A stretch of DNA of 64,000 nt from NCBI GenBank assembly GCA_949128115.1, contig OX421961.1, positions 104,392,363 to 104,456,362 of the forward strand. Reading direction: 5' to 3'. Below are positions 12,291-23,180 of the stretch, one piece after another (the stretch's first letter is position 1; every line of letters starts with the position of its first letter). The notes under the pieces are model-generated. The model had not been told where the DNA came from. It did not search any database and saw only the letters and a list, made by a program, of their open reading frames with translations. A program made the translations under genes and the position numbers. The DNA comes from Anaspis maculata. Lineage: Eukaryota > Arthropoda > Insecta > Coleoptera > Scraptiidae.

Positions 12291-15200
12291 TTAATCTTCA
12301 TTGTTTATTGGTAACACGCATAGGTTGTGAATTGATCTTTTTATAGTGCCGTTTGGCAGTTTCACTAGCACTACACGCACTCGGTCGTCATCGCCAGGAT
12401 AAAGTTTGATCACACGTCCTAACTTCCAACACAATGGGGGTTGGTTGTCGTCGACGACGAGTACTAGAGCACCTTCAGTCAGCGCTGTAGAAGAGCCCTT
12501 GCGCCACTTGGTTTTCTGTTGGAGCTGATGTAAATATTCTCGGGTGTAGCGCCTCCAGAATATTTGGCGAATTTGTTCAACCCTTTGCCATCGACTTAGA
12601 CGATTTTCCTTGACGTCCGTCAAGTCTGGATCAGGAAAGGATGTCAGCGGTTGCCCAACAAGAAAATGGCCTGGGGTCAGAGCTTCGAAGTCGTTTGGGT
12701 CCGAAGTCAACGGCGTAATGGGCCGCGAATTCAGAATTGCTTCAATGCGAGCTAGCAGCGTAATAAGTTCGTCGAAAATTAATAGCGTTGACCCCATAAT
12801 GCGTTTCAAGTGATGTTTGACAGATTTTACATTTACTTCCCATAACCCACCCATATGAGGCGATCGCGGCGGAATAAAGTGCCATTGCACTCCTTGATTG
12901 ACCAAGCCGTCGGTTACGGTTTGGAATTCTGTCGATCGAAACAATTCTGCAAATCTGTCAAGTTCGTTCTTGCAACCCTGGAAATTTGTTGCATTGTCCG
13001 AGTACAGGTGAGCAACGTGCCCACGTCTGCTGATGAAACGCTTAAGAGCATTGAGAAAGGCTTCCGCGGTTAGGTCTGACACAAGCTCGAGATGTACCGC
13101 TTTGGAGGAGAAGCACACGAACACTGCTACATATGCCTTAACGGCTCGTTTTCCGCGACCACGCGACTCTTTCACTAGTACAGGACCTAAGTAATCCACA
13201 CCGGATATTATAAAGGGTCGATTGGGTTGCACCCTATGCTGAGGTAGGTTGCCCATTATCTCATGGGCAAAAATGGGTTTTGCGCGGAAACAAATTACAC
13301 ATTGATGAATGACCTTGCGGATCGCACTTCGCGGCGAAATTATCCAAAATTTCTGACGCAAATGTGCCAGGGTGCCTTGTGTACCGGCATGTAATTGCAA
13401 CTGATGGGCTTGTTGTATAATCAGCTTGCTGATATGGTGATTTTTTGGCAACAGCAAGGGATGTTTTGCCTCGTAATTAATAGGAGCGTTTTTTAGGCGG
13501 CCTCCTACGCGAAGCAATTCCTTGTCATCCAAAAATGGCGACAAAGACAACAGGCTGGAGTTCGCAGCCACTGAATTGGATTTTTTCAAGGCTATCAAAT
13601 CATCAGCAAATGCATCACCTTGTGTACGTTTAATGATATAAAGGGTAGCAGTTTGGATCTCTTTACAAGTTAGTGGACCCGCATTCCTGAGTTTGGATTT
13701 TGCGTTATGCAAGAATCTAAGGCACCATGCTAAAATTCTTTGCATTTTCGTGAAAGAAGAATATTGAGTGAGAAATTTCCACTCAGGGAGTTTGACTTGC
13801 GCGACAGTCATTGATATGACGCGCTTTTCAGGATCCGGTGTTAATTCGTGATGTGTTATATGTGGATGTTTGGGCCACTCCTCAAGGTTTTCATCCAAAA
13901 ATGATGGGCCATTCCACCAGATTTTTGCGTTGATCAGTTCACGAGGGGAAGCCCCGCGACTCAAAATATCCGCAGAGTTCGCATTTGATGGAACATATTT
14001 CCATTCACTGACGCTTGTTAGGTTTCGAATTTCAGCTATTCTATTAGCCACGAACGTTTTGTAGCCACTCGGGCCTGCCTTAATCCAGGCTAGCACAATG
14101 GTGCTGTCAGAAAATAGAAATCTTCTAGATATCGTCATATCCATTGACTTTTGAACATTACGAGCTAGACGCGCTAGCAGTAATGCCCCGCTCAATTCTA
14201 GTCGCGGTATTGTTGTGATCTTTAGTGGAGCCACCCTTGATTTCGCACAAAGAATCTGAGAATGATAACTTCCGTTCGAAGTCGTTCGCAGGAAAACAAC
14301 AGCACCGTAACCGTCTTGTGAGGCGTCTGAGAAGCCGATGATTTCCACTGATTCGTATGGATGTTTTATGATCAAACGCGGAATCCGAATTTGTGTCAAA
14401 AGGGGTAACTCTTGCAAAATTGAGTTCCATGATGAATGTAAGTCAGAGGGAAGTTCTTCATCCCATCCGATCTTGCTTGCCCACAGCCTTTGTAGGATGA
14501 CCTTCGCTTTGATCAATAATGGTGATATCAAACAAAGGGGGTCGTAAATTCGTGCTATGGTGGACAGAATTGTCCGTTTGGTAATGTTTTTTGTACTTGG
14601 GGGTTTGGAATTATATTGCAAGGTATCCTCGCTTGGGTTCCAAACTAAGCCCAGTACTCTTTGGATTTGATCCTTTTCTAACTGAACGTCTTCCGGGTTG
14701 ACGGCGGATTCGGGTAAAATCGCATCGTTATTCGAGGCCCACTTTCGAAGTACGAAACCTCCTTGTGCTAAGATAGCAGTTATTTGCTCACGCAGGGTAA
14801 TTAACTCTTTCACATCGTTTGCACCTGTCAACAAATCGTCCATGTACATGTCGTTTATTATTGTTTCACAAGCTTCCGGGAATTTAGATTGATTTAACAA
14901 TGCCAATTCTTTCAGGCACCTTGTAGCAATGAAACTGGCTGGTTTCGTGCCATAGGTCAAGGTGATAAGTCGGTAGTGTTCAATTTCATTCCCAGGATTA
15001 TCGCGCCAAACTATCCGTTGATAATCGGTGTCGTCTGGGTGGATTTTGATCTGGCGGTACATTTTTTCTATATCACCGTTTAGTGCAAAAGCGTGCAGCC
15101 TAAACTTGACTAGAATAGTCCATAATTCATTTTGAATTACTGGGCCGCCCATTAGTTGCTCATTTAGAGTAGTATGGTTCGAAGTGGGAAAGGAAGCATT

Positions 15201-17396
15201 GAAGACCACGCGAAGCTTAGTTGTTGTTGACGATTCTTTGATGACAGGGTGATGTGGCAAATAGTTAGATTTAGTGCATGTTATCTCCTGGGTAGGAACT
15301 ACCTCCATGTGAGATAACGAGCGGTATTCTTTCATGAATCCGCAGTAAGACGCTTTCAACGTCGGATCCTTTTGTAGTTTTTGTTCCAGCGAGGTAAAGC
15401 ACCTTATCGCTGAATTCTGAGATTCCCCTAAATTGGGGTCTTGTTTGAAAGGCAGCCGTGCAATAAACCGACCATCAACGTCTCGGCTGGTTGTTTTGGC
15501 AAAGAAATTTTCGCAAGCCCGTTGTTCCGAGGAGAGAATGGCTTCCGGTTTTACTAGGCATTCGTCCAGTTCCCAGAATTTCTGAAGACTGTTATCGATT
15601 TGCTCCATTGTCAGACAATGGTTGGTTATGGTTTGTTTATTATCGGAACCCGTCTGAAGCATGCCGCCGATAATAAATCCCAATTTTGTGTTTTGAAAGC
15701 GAGGGTGCTCCTTGTTTATTTCTATGTGACCGTCGCATAGAAAGTCCCAAAATGCCGCGGAACCGATTAGCAAATCTACCGGTCGCGATTTATAATACTC
15801 CTCGTCAGCGAGTTTTATGTGAGATGGAACGGTTATCGATTCCCGACTGAAGGAAGAAAGCGGTATGTTTTCCGTTATTTTCTCAGTCACCAGACACCGA
15901 AGATTTTGCGAAAATCGATTGACCTTGGAATGAATCCTTACATTGACTGCTTGATTGATTTGCATTTGGACCTTGCTTATGCCCGCTACGGTTACATTAG
16001 TTTTCTCGGGCTTGAGTCCTAATTTCTTACATAAGTTGTTACTTATGAAATTAGCCATCGAGCCTCCGTCGAGAAGTGCTCGTGCCTCGTGGAAATTTCC
16101 AGTGGCATCCTTTATGTTTACAACTGCCGTTGATAACATGACAATGCCCGAACCCTTTGTTACCTGACTGGCAAGACTGATTTCGGGTTCAGGTGCGATT
16201 TCGGTCTGTGGTTTCGTTTCTTGAACGCGATTTTGATGAATCAAAGAATTGTGTGACTGATGGCAATATCGACAACTGAATTTTGATCGACACTGCCCGG
16301 CTTGGTGATTAGCCTTTAGGCAATTTTCGCATAGTTTTAGATTTTTGACCTTTGTCAAGCGCGTGTCGATGGACATTTTTGCGAATGTAGAACATTGATA
16401 GATCATGTGATCCTTGCCGTTGCATACAACACATGGCCTTTGATTGATTACTACGCCGCTTATGGCTTTGTTTTTAGTGATCCTAAATGGTCTTTGCCGA
16501 GTTTTGTCCATTGACGCGACCGTCAGACACCGCTTGTCCAAGAAGTCGATAAATTCTTGAAAGGTCGGAATTTCTGAATTTAGAGTACCCTGCCACTCCT
16601 TTTCGGAATTATAATCCAATTTTCCCTTGAGTAATGGGACCAATATGCCATCCCAATGCTCGACAGGTACCTTTAATGATTTAAGCGATTCTATATTGGA
16701 ACGCGTGGTGTCAACAAGTTGTCTCAATGATTCATATGAACCCTTTGAGACAGGCTCGGCCTTGATGATTGACATCACGTGATCCTCCACAATTAATCGC
16801 GTGTGCTTAAATCTTTTTCGCAGAATTGTCCATGCTGCGTCATAATTTGCATCTGAGATAGCAAGGCTTTCTATAGCTCGCGAGGCTTCCCCTCGGAGGC
16901 ATGATTTTAGGTAATGTAGCTTATCACTTTTTGCGATTTGGCCGTTTTTCCCTACGAGGGATTCGAAGGTATTTTCAAAGGAAGACCATTCCCGGAACTC
17001 GCCAGAAAATGGCTTCATATTTATTTTTGGCAAATTAAGAGTGGCGGAAACAAGAGGGTTTGGCTGTAGATTACTTGATCCTGTACTATTAGAGGATTGA
17101 GTGAGATTTGGTGGCTTCAAAAACTTGTTTATGGCCGTAATGACGTCATATATTGAATTTTCGAACTGTTCGCGAGTTTGTTCGTGTACTCCTTCGTCCG
17201 CCTGTTCTTGCAGTAACTCGATTTGAACTTGCAACTCCTCAAATTCGTCTTGAATACCCTTAAGCGCCTCGCGGCGAGTACGTAAAAGCTCGAAATCACC
17301 GGTAGCCGAATCAAACTCACTAACAAATTTCGCTTGCCGCGTTAGCTTACCCTTTACAGCCCCACGCGCTGCTATTAATTTAGTCAACTGGCTCAT
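12291..17396 (-). CDS. BEL/Pao Gag-Pol polyprotein
   Basis: It encodes 1701 residues from the first ATG (17396); the frame is open a little further upstream through a GTG. Domain order: N-terminal coiled region (about 1-90), Gag-like DUF1759 domain (about 125-280), cysteine-rich zinc knuckles (about 320-385), aspartic protease with LLDGGS (about 441), reverse transcriptase with YMDD (about 851), RNase H with FSDAS (about 1024), integrase zinc-binding segment with HAGTQGTLAHL and CVIC, integrase core with Asp 1401, Asp 1467 (YSDN) and Glu 1520, and a C-terminal DUF5641-type tail. This order, protease-RT-RNase H-integrase in one frame, is diagnostic of BEL/Pao. No stop or frameshift was found. 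The protease has DGG rather than DSG or DTG. Confidence 0.95.
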   Translation of the reverse strand: MSQLTKLIAARGAVKGKLTRQAKFVSEFDSATGDFELLRTRREALKGIQDEFEELQVQIELLQEQADEGVHEQTREQFENSIYDVITAINKFLKPPNLTQSSNSTGSSNLQPNPLVSATLNLPKINMKPFSGEFREWSSFENTFESLVGKNGQIAKSDKLHYLKSCLRGEASRAIESLAISDANYDAAWTILRKRFKHTRLIVEDHVMSIIKAEPVSKGSYESLRQLVDTTRSNIESLKSLKVPVEHWDGILVPLLKGKLDYNSEKEWQGTLNSEIPTFQEFIDFLDKRCLTVASMDKTRQRPFRITKNKAISGVVINQRPCVVCNGKDHMIYQCSTFAKMSIDTRLTKVKNLKLCENCLKANHQAGQCRSKFSCRYCHQSHNSLIHQNRVQETKPQTEIAPEPEISLASQVTKGSGIVMLSTAVVNIKDATGNFHEARALLDGGSMANFISNNLCKKLGLKPEKTNVTVAGISKVQMQINQAVNVRIHSKVNRFSQNLRCLVTEKITENIPLSSFSRESITVPSHIKLADEEYYKSRPVDLLIGSAAFWDFLCDGHIEINKEHPRFQNTKLGFIIGGMLQTGSDNKQTITNHCLTMEQIDNSLQKFWELDECLVKPEAILSSEQRACENFFAKTTSRDVDGRFIARLPFKQDPNLGESQNSAIRCFTSLEQKLQKDPTLKASYCGFMKEYRSLSHMEVVPTQEITCTKSNYLPHHPVIKESSTTTKLRVVFNASFPTSNHTTLNEQLMGGPVIQNELWTILVKFRLHAFALNGDIEKMYRQIKIHPDDTDYQRIVWRDNPGNEIEHYRLITLTYGTKPASFIATRCLKELALLNQSKFPEACETIINDMYMDDLLTGANDVKELITLREQITAILAQGGFVLRKWASNNDAILPESAVNPEDVQLEKDQIQRVLGLVWNPSEDTLQYNSKPPSTKNITKRTILSTIARIYDPLCLISPLLIKAKVILQRLWASKIGWDEELPSDLHSSWNSILQELPLLTQIRIPRLIIKHPYESVEIIGFSDASQDGYGAVVFLRTTSNGSYHSQILCAKSRVAPLKITTIPRLELSGALLLARLARNVQKSMDMTISRRFLFSDSTIVLAWIKAGPSGYKTFVANRIAEIRNLTSVSEWKYVPSNANSADILSRGASPRELINAKIWWNGPSFLDENLEEWPKHPHITHHELTPDPEKRVISMTVAQVKLPEWKFLTQYSSFTKMQRILAWCLRFLHNAKSKLRNAGPLTCKEIQTATLYIIKRTQGDAFADDLIALKKSNSVAANSSLLSLSPFLDDKELLRVGGRLKNAPINYEAKHPLLLPKNHHISKLIIQQAHQLQLHAGTQGTLAHLRQKFWIISPRSAIRKVIHQCVICFRAKPIFAHEIMGNLPQHRVQPNRPFIISGVDYLGPVLVKESRGRGKRAVKAYVAVFVCFSSKAVHLELVSDLTAEAFLNALKRFISRRGHVAHLYSDNATNFQGCKNELDRFAELFRSTEFQTVTDGLVNQGVQWHFIPPRSPHMGGLWEVNVKSVKHHLKRIMGSTLLIFDELITLLARIEAILNSRPITPLTSDPNDFEALTPGHFLVGQPLTSFPDPDLTDVKENRLSRWQRVEQIRQIFWRRYTREYLHQLQQKTKWRKGSSTALTEGALVLVVDDNQPPLCWKLGRVIKLYPGDDDRVRVVLVKLPNGTIKRSIHNLCVLPINNED

Positions 17397-17409
17397 TTCG
17401 CTGTTCACT

Positions 17410-17661
17410 CTAATTGCTACAATTAAGAATTGGAGGACTTACAGACCGAACCGATGCTGGCTTCTGGCTACCTCGCTGCTGATGTTGCCTTGGATGCTGG
17501 ATTTTCTGGCTGCTATTGTCCAATGGTTGATCCTGGCACTTGTTGTGGTTTTTTGTTGACGATTCCGGAGCCTTTACCCACGGGGTGGCCGGAGCACCAT
17601 CACATTTGTGTTTTAATGTCACTTTTTCTGTTAACTTCACTTTTCGCGCTTTAGTGGCCAA
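17410..17661 (-). CDS. short leader ORF upstream of Gag-Pol
   Basis: An 83-codon frame lies between the 5' LTR and Gag-Pol in a different reading frame, with its stop about 14 nt before the Gag-Pol ATG. The product is basic and rich in Lys, Ser, Gln and Pro, with no domain I recognise. It could be an untranslated leader, a regulatory upstream ORF or a small basic protein. Confidence 0.3.
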   Translation of the reverse strand: MATKARKVKLTEKVTLKHKCDGAPATPWVKAPESSTKNHNKCQDQPLDNSSQKIQHPRQHQQRGSQKPASVRSVSPPILNCSN

Positions 17662-17680
17662 TCCGCGTTGGAAGGACCAA
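17660..17680 (-). other. primer binding site of the BEL/Pao element
   Basis: Directly inside the 5' LTR the element strand reads TTGGTCCTTCCAACGCGG; the TGG would pair with the CCA end of a tRNA primer. The tRNA species was not identified. Confidence 0.55.
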
Positions 17681-17937
17681 TGTTTAATTGCTTCGATAGC
17701 TCAATGGGTCGAAAGGAGAAAGAAACGTACAATCTGCCTTTCAACACGTTTATTTAGTTTTTGAATGGACATGTAGCCACGACGGCGAAAGCAAAGAGAA
17801 TGACGGTTACAAGAATGCAAGAAATCATTGAGAGGGTGGGCTACCCCCTTCAACCACCGGCAGGTAGATGGGCCGGTTTCTCCCAAATAAATATAGCCGA
17901 TTGTGTCTAACACTTAAACTGTCTACATGCATTTACA
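17681..17937 (-). repeat. 5' LTR of the BEL/Pao element
   Basis: It is 257 bp with the same TG...CA termini as the left copy. It should hold the element promoter. Its outer boundary is followed by GAAT, matching the GAAT just outside the left LTR. Confidence 0.92.
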
Positions 17938-17990
17938 GAATAATTCACAATAATTAGGCTCAAGGCAATGTTTCTCAAGTTTTCTTCCAG

Positions 17991-18138
17991 TTACTATCAG
18001 ACACTGGATTTCTGTATGGAATAATCAAGGCCACCGAGGAACAAGTCTTGACATCCAGTTGTTCGCTTTACGTGTACAGCATGTCTATCGAAACAGGCTT
18101 GAACTTCTTCAAAGTGATTGATCACATGGCTGGAGAAG
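17991..18138 (+). CDS. esterase exon 6
   Basis: It starts after TTTTCTTCCAG, 53 bp beyond the 5' LTR. It encodes LLSDTGFLYG and continues directly from exon 5 without missing residues, showing that the insertions in intron 5 removed no coding sequence. It ends in phase 1 before GTGATG. Confidence 0.85.
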
Positions 18139-18188
18139 GTGATGAGAATTAAAATTTGGAATCTGAATTTCAAACAAATTGGTTTCAG

Positions 18189-18526
18189 GAGTATCTCATG
18201 CTGATGACCTCGGGTATTTGTTCGTCACTTTCGCCACGCCCAAGTTTGAGCGTGGCTCGGCCGAGGATATAGGAATGAGGAGGTTCATCAAGCTGTGGAC
18301 GAATTTTGCGATTTATGGCAATCCAACGCCCGATCCACGGGATCCGCTTTTGAACGTGACGTGGCGACCGACGAAGACTGGCGAAAAAATTACATATTTG
18401 GACATCGGGACCAAGCTGACCATGGCTTCAGATCCGTTTCCGCGCAGAATGGCTTTCTGGAATGAAATCCATGCTAACAGTCCTCACAATACCAAGCTGT
18501 ATTCAGCTGCGCGGAATAAAGTTTAA
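18189..18526 (+). CDS. esterase exon 7 with catalytic histidine and stop
   Basis: It completes the glycine of GVSHADDLGYLF, whose His is the third triad residue, then covers the C-terminal segment with FIKLWTNFAIYGNPTP and YLDIG, and ends at TAA 18524-18526. AATAAA overlaps the last codons (about 18515); whether it serves as a polyadenylation signal is unclear. Confidence 0.85.
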
Positions 18527-19387
18527 AATATCTCGCAAATATTGTCAGTAGCTTTTTCAGATGGCTCATAGGACTGTTACTTTTTGATGCAATAATGGAC
18601 CTGTACCTAAATTAGACTGATTGATACTGTACATTGCTATGGACCCAGCACTTGCCAGCATAAGTGACTGTGCATCAGCTATCAAGTGACATTTTTTATT
18701 TCTGTGGTTCCTTATCGTTTTTGCTTGCCGCACCTGCTACGTTGCATTGGTTCTTCGCCAAACCATGGATAATGAATAATTCAGCCATAAGAGGATTTTA
18801 TTATTGAACTAATCATTAACATGTCGAGTTCAAACTGGGCGCAAGTTATCACAGACACATCAAAGCGATAGCGCGCTGACAAATAACTTACAATCTGGTT
18901 ACTATAAATTTGACAAACCGCGCCCTCGGACGGCTCTGGCGAAGAACTGCCAACTTGTCAGAGCCGAGTTTGCAGATGACTCTCATTTTCTATGTGGCTT
19001 ACAATATCTGTTTCGGAGCAAAACAAACCTGATGGCGATGACATCTTCCGAGGTGAGAAACATATAATTGTTAACAGAATTGTTTATTTATGAACGAGGA
19101 CGACCCCGTCGCGCAGGTGGTTGTGTGGCTGCCTGCGGCCACGGGAGCCCCGGGCTCGATTCTCGGACAAAGTCTGGATGTTTGTGCTGTCTAAATTTGC
19201 AATTTTTCACGGTTGTAGAGGCTAATAAATAAAGGAAAAAATTCTTATGGCCAATGTGAGCCAATGAAGAGGAAAACAATTTTTTTTTTCAATTTATTTA
19301 TGAACGAGAATAACGTCTACAAATTTCGATGGTAGGTACAAAAATTTTCGTTGCAACTTCCGTATGTTTTGAGGACTGCTCTTATAA
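18527..19387. other. 3' flank of the esterase gene
   Basis: Non-coding. No clear polyadenylation site was identified; AATAAA-like words occur near 19225 but far from the stop. A short palindromic pair around AGAGCCGAG / CTCGGACGG near 18925-18970 may be a small hairpin. No gene seen. Confidence 0.4.
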
Positions 19388-20276
19388 ACAGGGAGCTGGT
19401 GCCTCAAAACTTACGTCATAAAGTACATGATTTTAACCCTGTAGGTTTAATGTGCGTTGATAAGGTTGTTGAAAATTACTTTGTCTTACATGTCAGATCG
19501 GGGGGGCTCTAGGCTGATATGAGCTTGTCAATTTTCGAAAAAATGCCCAAAAATTGACGTCATAAGGTACATGAATGAAATCAATTGGTTTTTGTGTGGG
19601 GGCATCCCCTTAGTCGAAAATCTGGTCGTGAGACAAAAATTTTGGGAGCTTTCGGTCCATAAGACAAGTTTGAAATTTTCAAAAAAGGACCGAAATTTAT
19701 CAATTTTTCCACAGGCGTTTTGTTGACTAATTCACTACTAAGTGTGATATATATTTGTCATCACGATGAAGGACGGAATCGATTTCCATGTTAAAACACA
19801 GGGTGTACGATTTCGGAAAAAAATTTCGATGTTGTAGGTTCAGTAGGTACCCTGTAAGCGATGTACCGTTAAAAAAATTTGTGAACAGATTCGAAGCCTG
19901 CGTAAAAAATCATGCAAGGATCGTTCTTTACTCCTGAAATTATGTCAAAGGAGAAATCACCAGGAGGAGGTAAATTTTGACCCTTTTTGAAAATTCAAAT
20001 TTGTTTTATGGACCGAAAGCCCCCAAAATTTTTGTCTTATGAACCTATTTTTTATTAAGGGGATGTTCTCACACAAAAGTCCCTTAGTTTCATTCATGTA
20101 CCTTATGACGTAAATTTTTGACATTTTTCGGAAATTGACAAGCCTATACCACCCTAAAGCCCCCGGTCTGACATGTAAGACAAAGAAATTTTTAACAACC
20201 CTATCAACGCACAGTAGACCTACAGGGTTGAAATCATGTACCTTATGACGTAAGTTTTGAGGCACCAGCTCCCTGT
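19388..20276. mobile_element. 0.89-kb palindromic element
   Basis: ACAGGGAGCTGGTGCCTCAAAACTTACG at the left is matched by its reverse complement at the right end. The arms share ATGACGTAA-type blocks, CTTACATGTCAGA and a stretch complementary to TCATGTACCTTATGACG. The centre is near 19830. No TA duplication was proven and no protein is encoded; minus-strand frames here are products of the arms. Confidence 0.8.
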
Positions 20277-21545
20277 CCATTACGTGAGCTACCATGACAG
20301 CAGACAGCACCACATCGGAGATAATTTATTGTTCGGCCCGGTATCCCGATCAGCAGTCCATTTTAAATACAGGTTCGTGAATGTAATAAGTAGAAGAGAT
20401 TTTATTAGTTGGTAGTTTATAGAGTATAACTTGACGAGTTCTGTCTATATTTTTCATGTAAACCAACAGCTTCTCCTCGTTCTAGTGAGTTGGGCTGAAC
20501 GGCGGAAATTTTATATTAAATTAGAATTCGCAGACATCGCCTGCATGAGAAAGGCGAAATTTCGAACACGGTGCCGTGATGATGAAATAATAATAATGCC
20601 AATGCTGCACATCCCCAGAAGTATATTCACAGACAAAATTTTCATCTCCCAAAAGAAAATTTAAACACGCACCCTTTGCCGGAAAAAAGCCTTTCAACGA
20701 CGGCAGCATCAGCCGGCTCCGTTTGAAGTTATTTTTGTGGCGGCACAGAAGAGGATCCACCTAATTTACTTGAGCTCCAAATATGTGGAGTGGATTTAAG
20801 ATTTCGCCGTCGGTCGGTCGGCCGTCCTTTTCCTACAAAAAAAGGATAATGCCTGAGATAGACGTGGAAAATTGATAAAAATAATGCCCGCGTTACGTCG
20901 CGCCGTTTATTTCGGTATTTTCTGTTTATATCGTCGTGGAGTTTTCCCGTCTCCTTTTTTTTAAGAGCGAAGCACTAAAAGCGGGCTTCATTGAGTTTTC
21001 ATAGAATCTTCGCGACAAATGGAGCGCATCGTTTATCCACTCTCACTTTATATGACAATGTGAAGGCGCATCCCGGTCTTCATTAACTGTAAAGTCACAC
21101 ATATATTTTTATGTTATTATCGTGACCTCGCCAGTTTCGTGGGGGTTAAATCGGCGAATGGGGCAGTATACTGCGGATGTCATTCCTTGACGGGCGGTTT
21201 TTAGTGTATTATTCTCGTCTATTCCGACCCGGCGTTATTCTGGATAACGTTTGGATTTTATTCGGAATGGAGGGTAATTTGGCACGTTATCTAGCTATAA
21301 CAGAAAACATTAAATCACCAAATATCGCTGGATAGAAGAAAGAGGTCTGCAGGCACCGAGTAACGTATGCACATAGTAGATACGCAACTAAATATTCAAC
21401 AATTGAAGTGTCCCACCGAAATTTTTTAATGAATATTAAAGTGCCCTAGCTCCCAGAGGTAGATCGAGCTGGTTCGAAAGTTTTCTTTACCTACTCTTCG
21501 TCAATCACACGCTTGATACCGAATTTTTCATTCAGGTTCTCCGTA
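20277..21545. other. single-copy non-coding DNA
   Basis: Mixed composition with some CG-rich blocks (20790-20830, 20890-20960). Short open frames overlap on both strands around 20430-20760 without recognisable domains. No repeats or genes seen. Confidence 0.4.
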
Positions 21546-23010
21546 TCATTTATACAGGGCGTCGCGTAGGGTCCTACAAAAAGTAAAAAATTTGGATGAC
21601 TCCCAGTTCAGAAATAAAAATGAATAACTTTTTACTGGTCCAGAGAGGTTGGTACACCTATAAAAATGTTTTCCTTGGTCCACTCATCTATCTGTACTTG
21701 TAAAGTCAAATACAAAAAAAAAACTCTTTTCATGTTTTGAACACAATTTTTGTGATTCTCGTGCATCAACTTGCACCCTGTGCAACTTTCATAATTCTTG
21801 TCGATTTCTTTTTCATCTCTTGTCAAAAGGACCTCAATGCCTTCATGTATCAACGACATCACCAAAATGCACACATGAATCTTTAAAGTCACGTTATCAG
21901 CCTTTATTCCGGAGCCTAGCAATGCATTTTCCCAGGTTTAAACCGGGTCGAATTGGCCGGTTGCTAGGCTAGAGATGGAAAAAAAAACAGCAATTACACT
22001 CGAAACTGAACCCTTTGTGGTATTTCCCCTTTGTTTTGTTTGTACGCTGGTACCTGAAGTAGGTACGGGCGTTGACGTTCGTAGCGTTTGCCGATGGGAG
22101 AGGGAGATGGCGCTGTGCTGGGCGAGCGTCAGCCGCGGGCAGAGAAGAGAATCAGCTGTAGTGAAGAACACGTGATTTTCAGTGCAACGAGTGTGCGTCG
22201 TTTTTACAATTTCAAGGTCGGTCTTTCTTTGATTATTGTACCGTATTTTTGGCTTCCACCCACTCATCAAATCATGCATTTCGATACCTATTTTGACCGA
22301 AAAATTATTGTACCTAACACGAAATTCTTTGTTCTCTTTGTTCTCAACGGGCTTGCATAACCCGCAGTTTTTCCTCTTTGAAATCAGCATGCTTTGCACT
22401 GCTTCGAATTTTGTGTATTCATCTATTCCCAAATGATCTCAATGTTGATGGCAAAAGCCGTACCATGACGTGGCCTCAGGATTGCGCTGTCGCGCGTATT
22501 TCGAGGTTTGATTGATTGTTTCTATTCCACAAGTTACGTCACAAACAGTAAGACGACAAAGGGAAACTTTGCTACGCCAAAATCAGCCGCTAAGTAGAGA
22601 ACAGAGCTTTTTATGATTCATTCACATTTCATTGCTCATTGTCGAGTTATACCTGAAAGTAAGCGGAGGAAAGAAGACTTGCACGCTTCTCCATGTCCGG
22701 GGGCGGGGGGTCCACCTGCTTGTATGAATCTGCCTTGTTGAGTCTACTAACCTTTTCCTATTTGGGGGAAATTATGTGAGACGAAGAGAGGGCCACAGGT
22801 TGGCTCGAGTTGATTTTATTGTATGTGATTACTGTTTACTAACCATTGTTCTGTTTTGTACGTAAGTATGTATCTATGGGGTTTGTGATGGGTAACTTCT
22901 GGGGAATTTAGGGCGAATGCGTTATAGATACTTACTTCTTCCTTCCAATTGCTTACAAAAAGTATGACCAGCTTCAACTTCTCTACTTATTCATAATATA
23001 TGTATTATAA
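21546..23010. other. non-coding, probable repeat-derived pieces
   Basis: It starts with TATACAGGGCGTCGCG at about 21551, related to the TACAGGG ends found elsewhere, but no partner end was located. Minus-strand frames at 21632-21922 and 21938-22432 are Cys- and Lys-rich or Ser/Thr-rich and match nothing I know. The interval 22800-23010 resembles the 3' untranslated end of a non-LTR element because it runs into a simple-repeat tail. Confidence 0.35.
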
Positions 23011-23042
23011 ATAATAAATTGAAATTGAAATTGAAATTGAAA
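23011..23042 (+). repeat. (GAAATT)n tail
   Basis: Five to six uninterrupted copies of a hexamer follow AATAATAAATT. Short repeats at this kind of junction often mark the 3' end of non-LTR retrotransposons, but no coding part was found upstream. Confidence 0.7.
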
Positions 23043-23064
23043 CTATTTATCTCTCACCTGTTTC

Positions 23065-23140
23065 TTGTTTATTTACCTACACCATTACTTATCGTTTGTT
23101 TCTTGTTAATTTATCTACACAATTACTCATCATTTGTTTC
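23065..23140 (+). repeat. 38-bp tandem repeat, about two units
   Basis: TTGTTTATTTACCTACACCA and TTGTTAATTTATCTACACAA start successive units that each end in CGTTTGTTTC or CATTTGTTTC. A third, degraded unit follows to about 23180. Confidence 0.65.
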
Positions 23141-23180
23141 TTGCAGATTTATGACCTTGTTTAGCGATCGTTTCTTCATT

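Larger units (their letters stand above)
11839..17937 (-). mobile_element. complete BEL/Pao LTR retrotransposon
   Basis: Two LTRs of 258 and 257 bp bound an internal region with one long Gag-Pol frame on the minus strand, so the 5' LTR is the right one. GAAT occurs immediately outside both LTRs, fitting the short target duplication of this superfamily. The LTRs differ at about three positions, so the insertion is recent. It lies in intron 5 of the esterase, antisense to it, which keeps its LTR signals off the gene's sense strand. All catalytic domains appear open, so it may be autonomous. Confidence 0.93.

Noticed and set aside
22037..22480. Minus-strand frame of 164 codons (21938-22432)
   Set aside because: Low-complexity Ser/Thr-rich C-terminal part, overlapped by several plus-strand frames; no recognisable domain.
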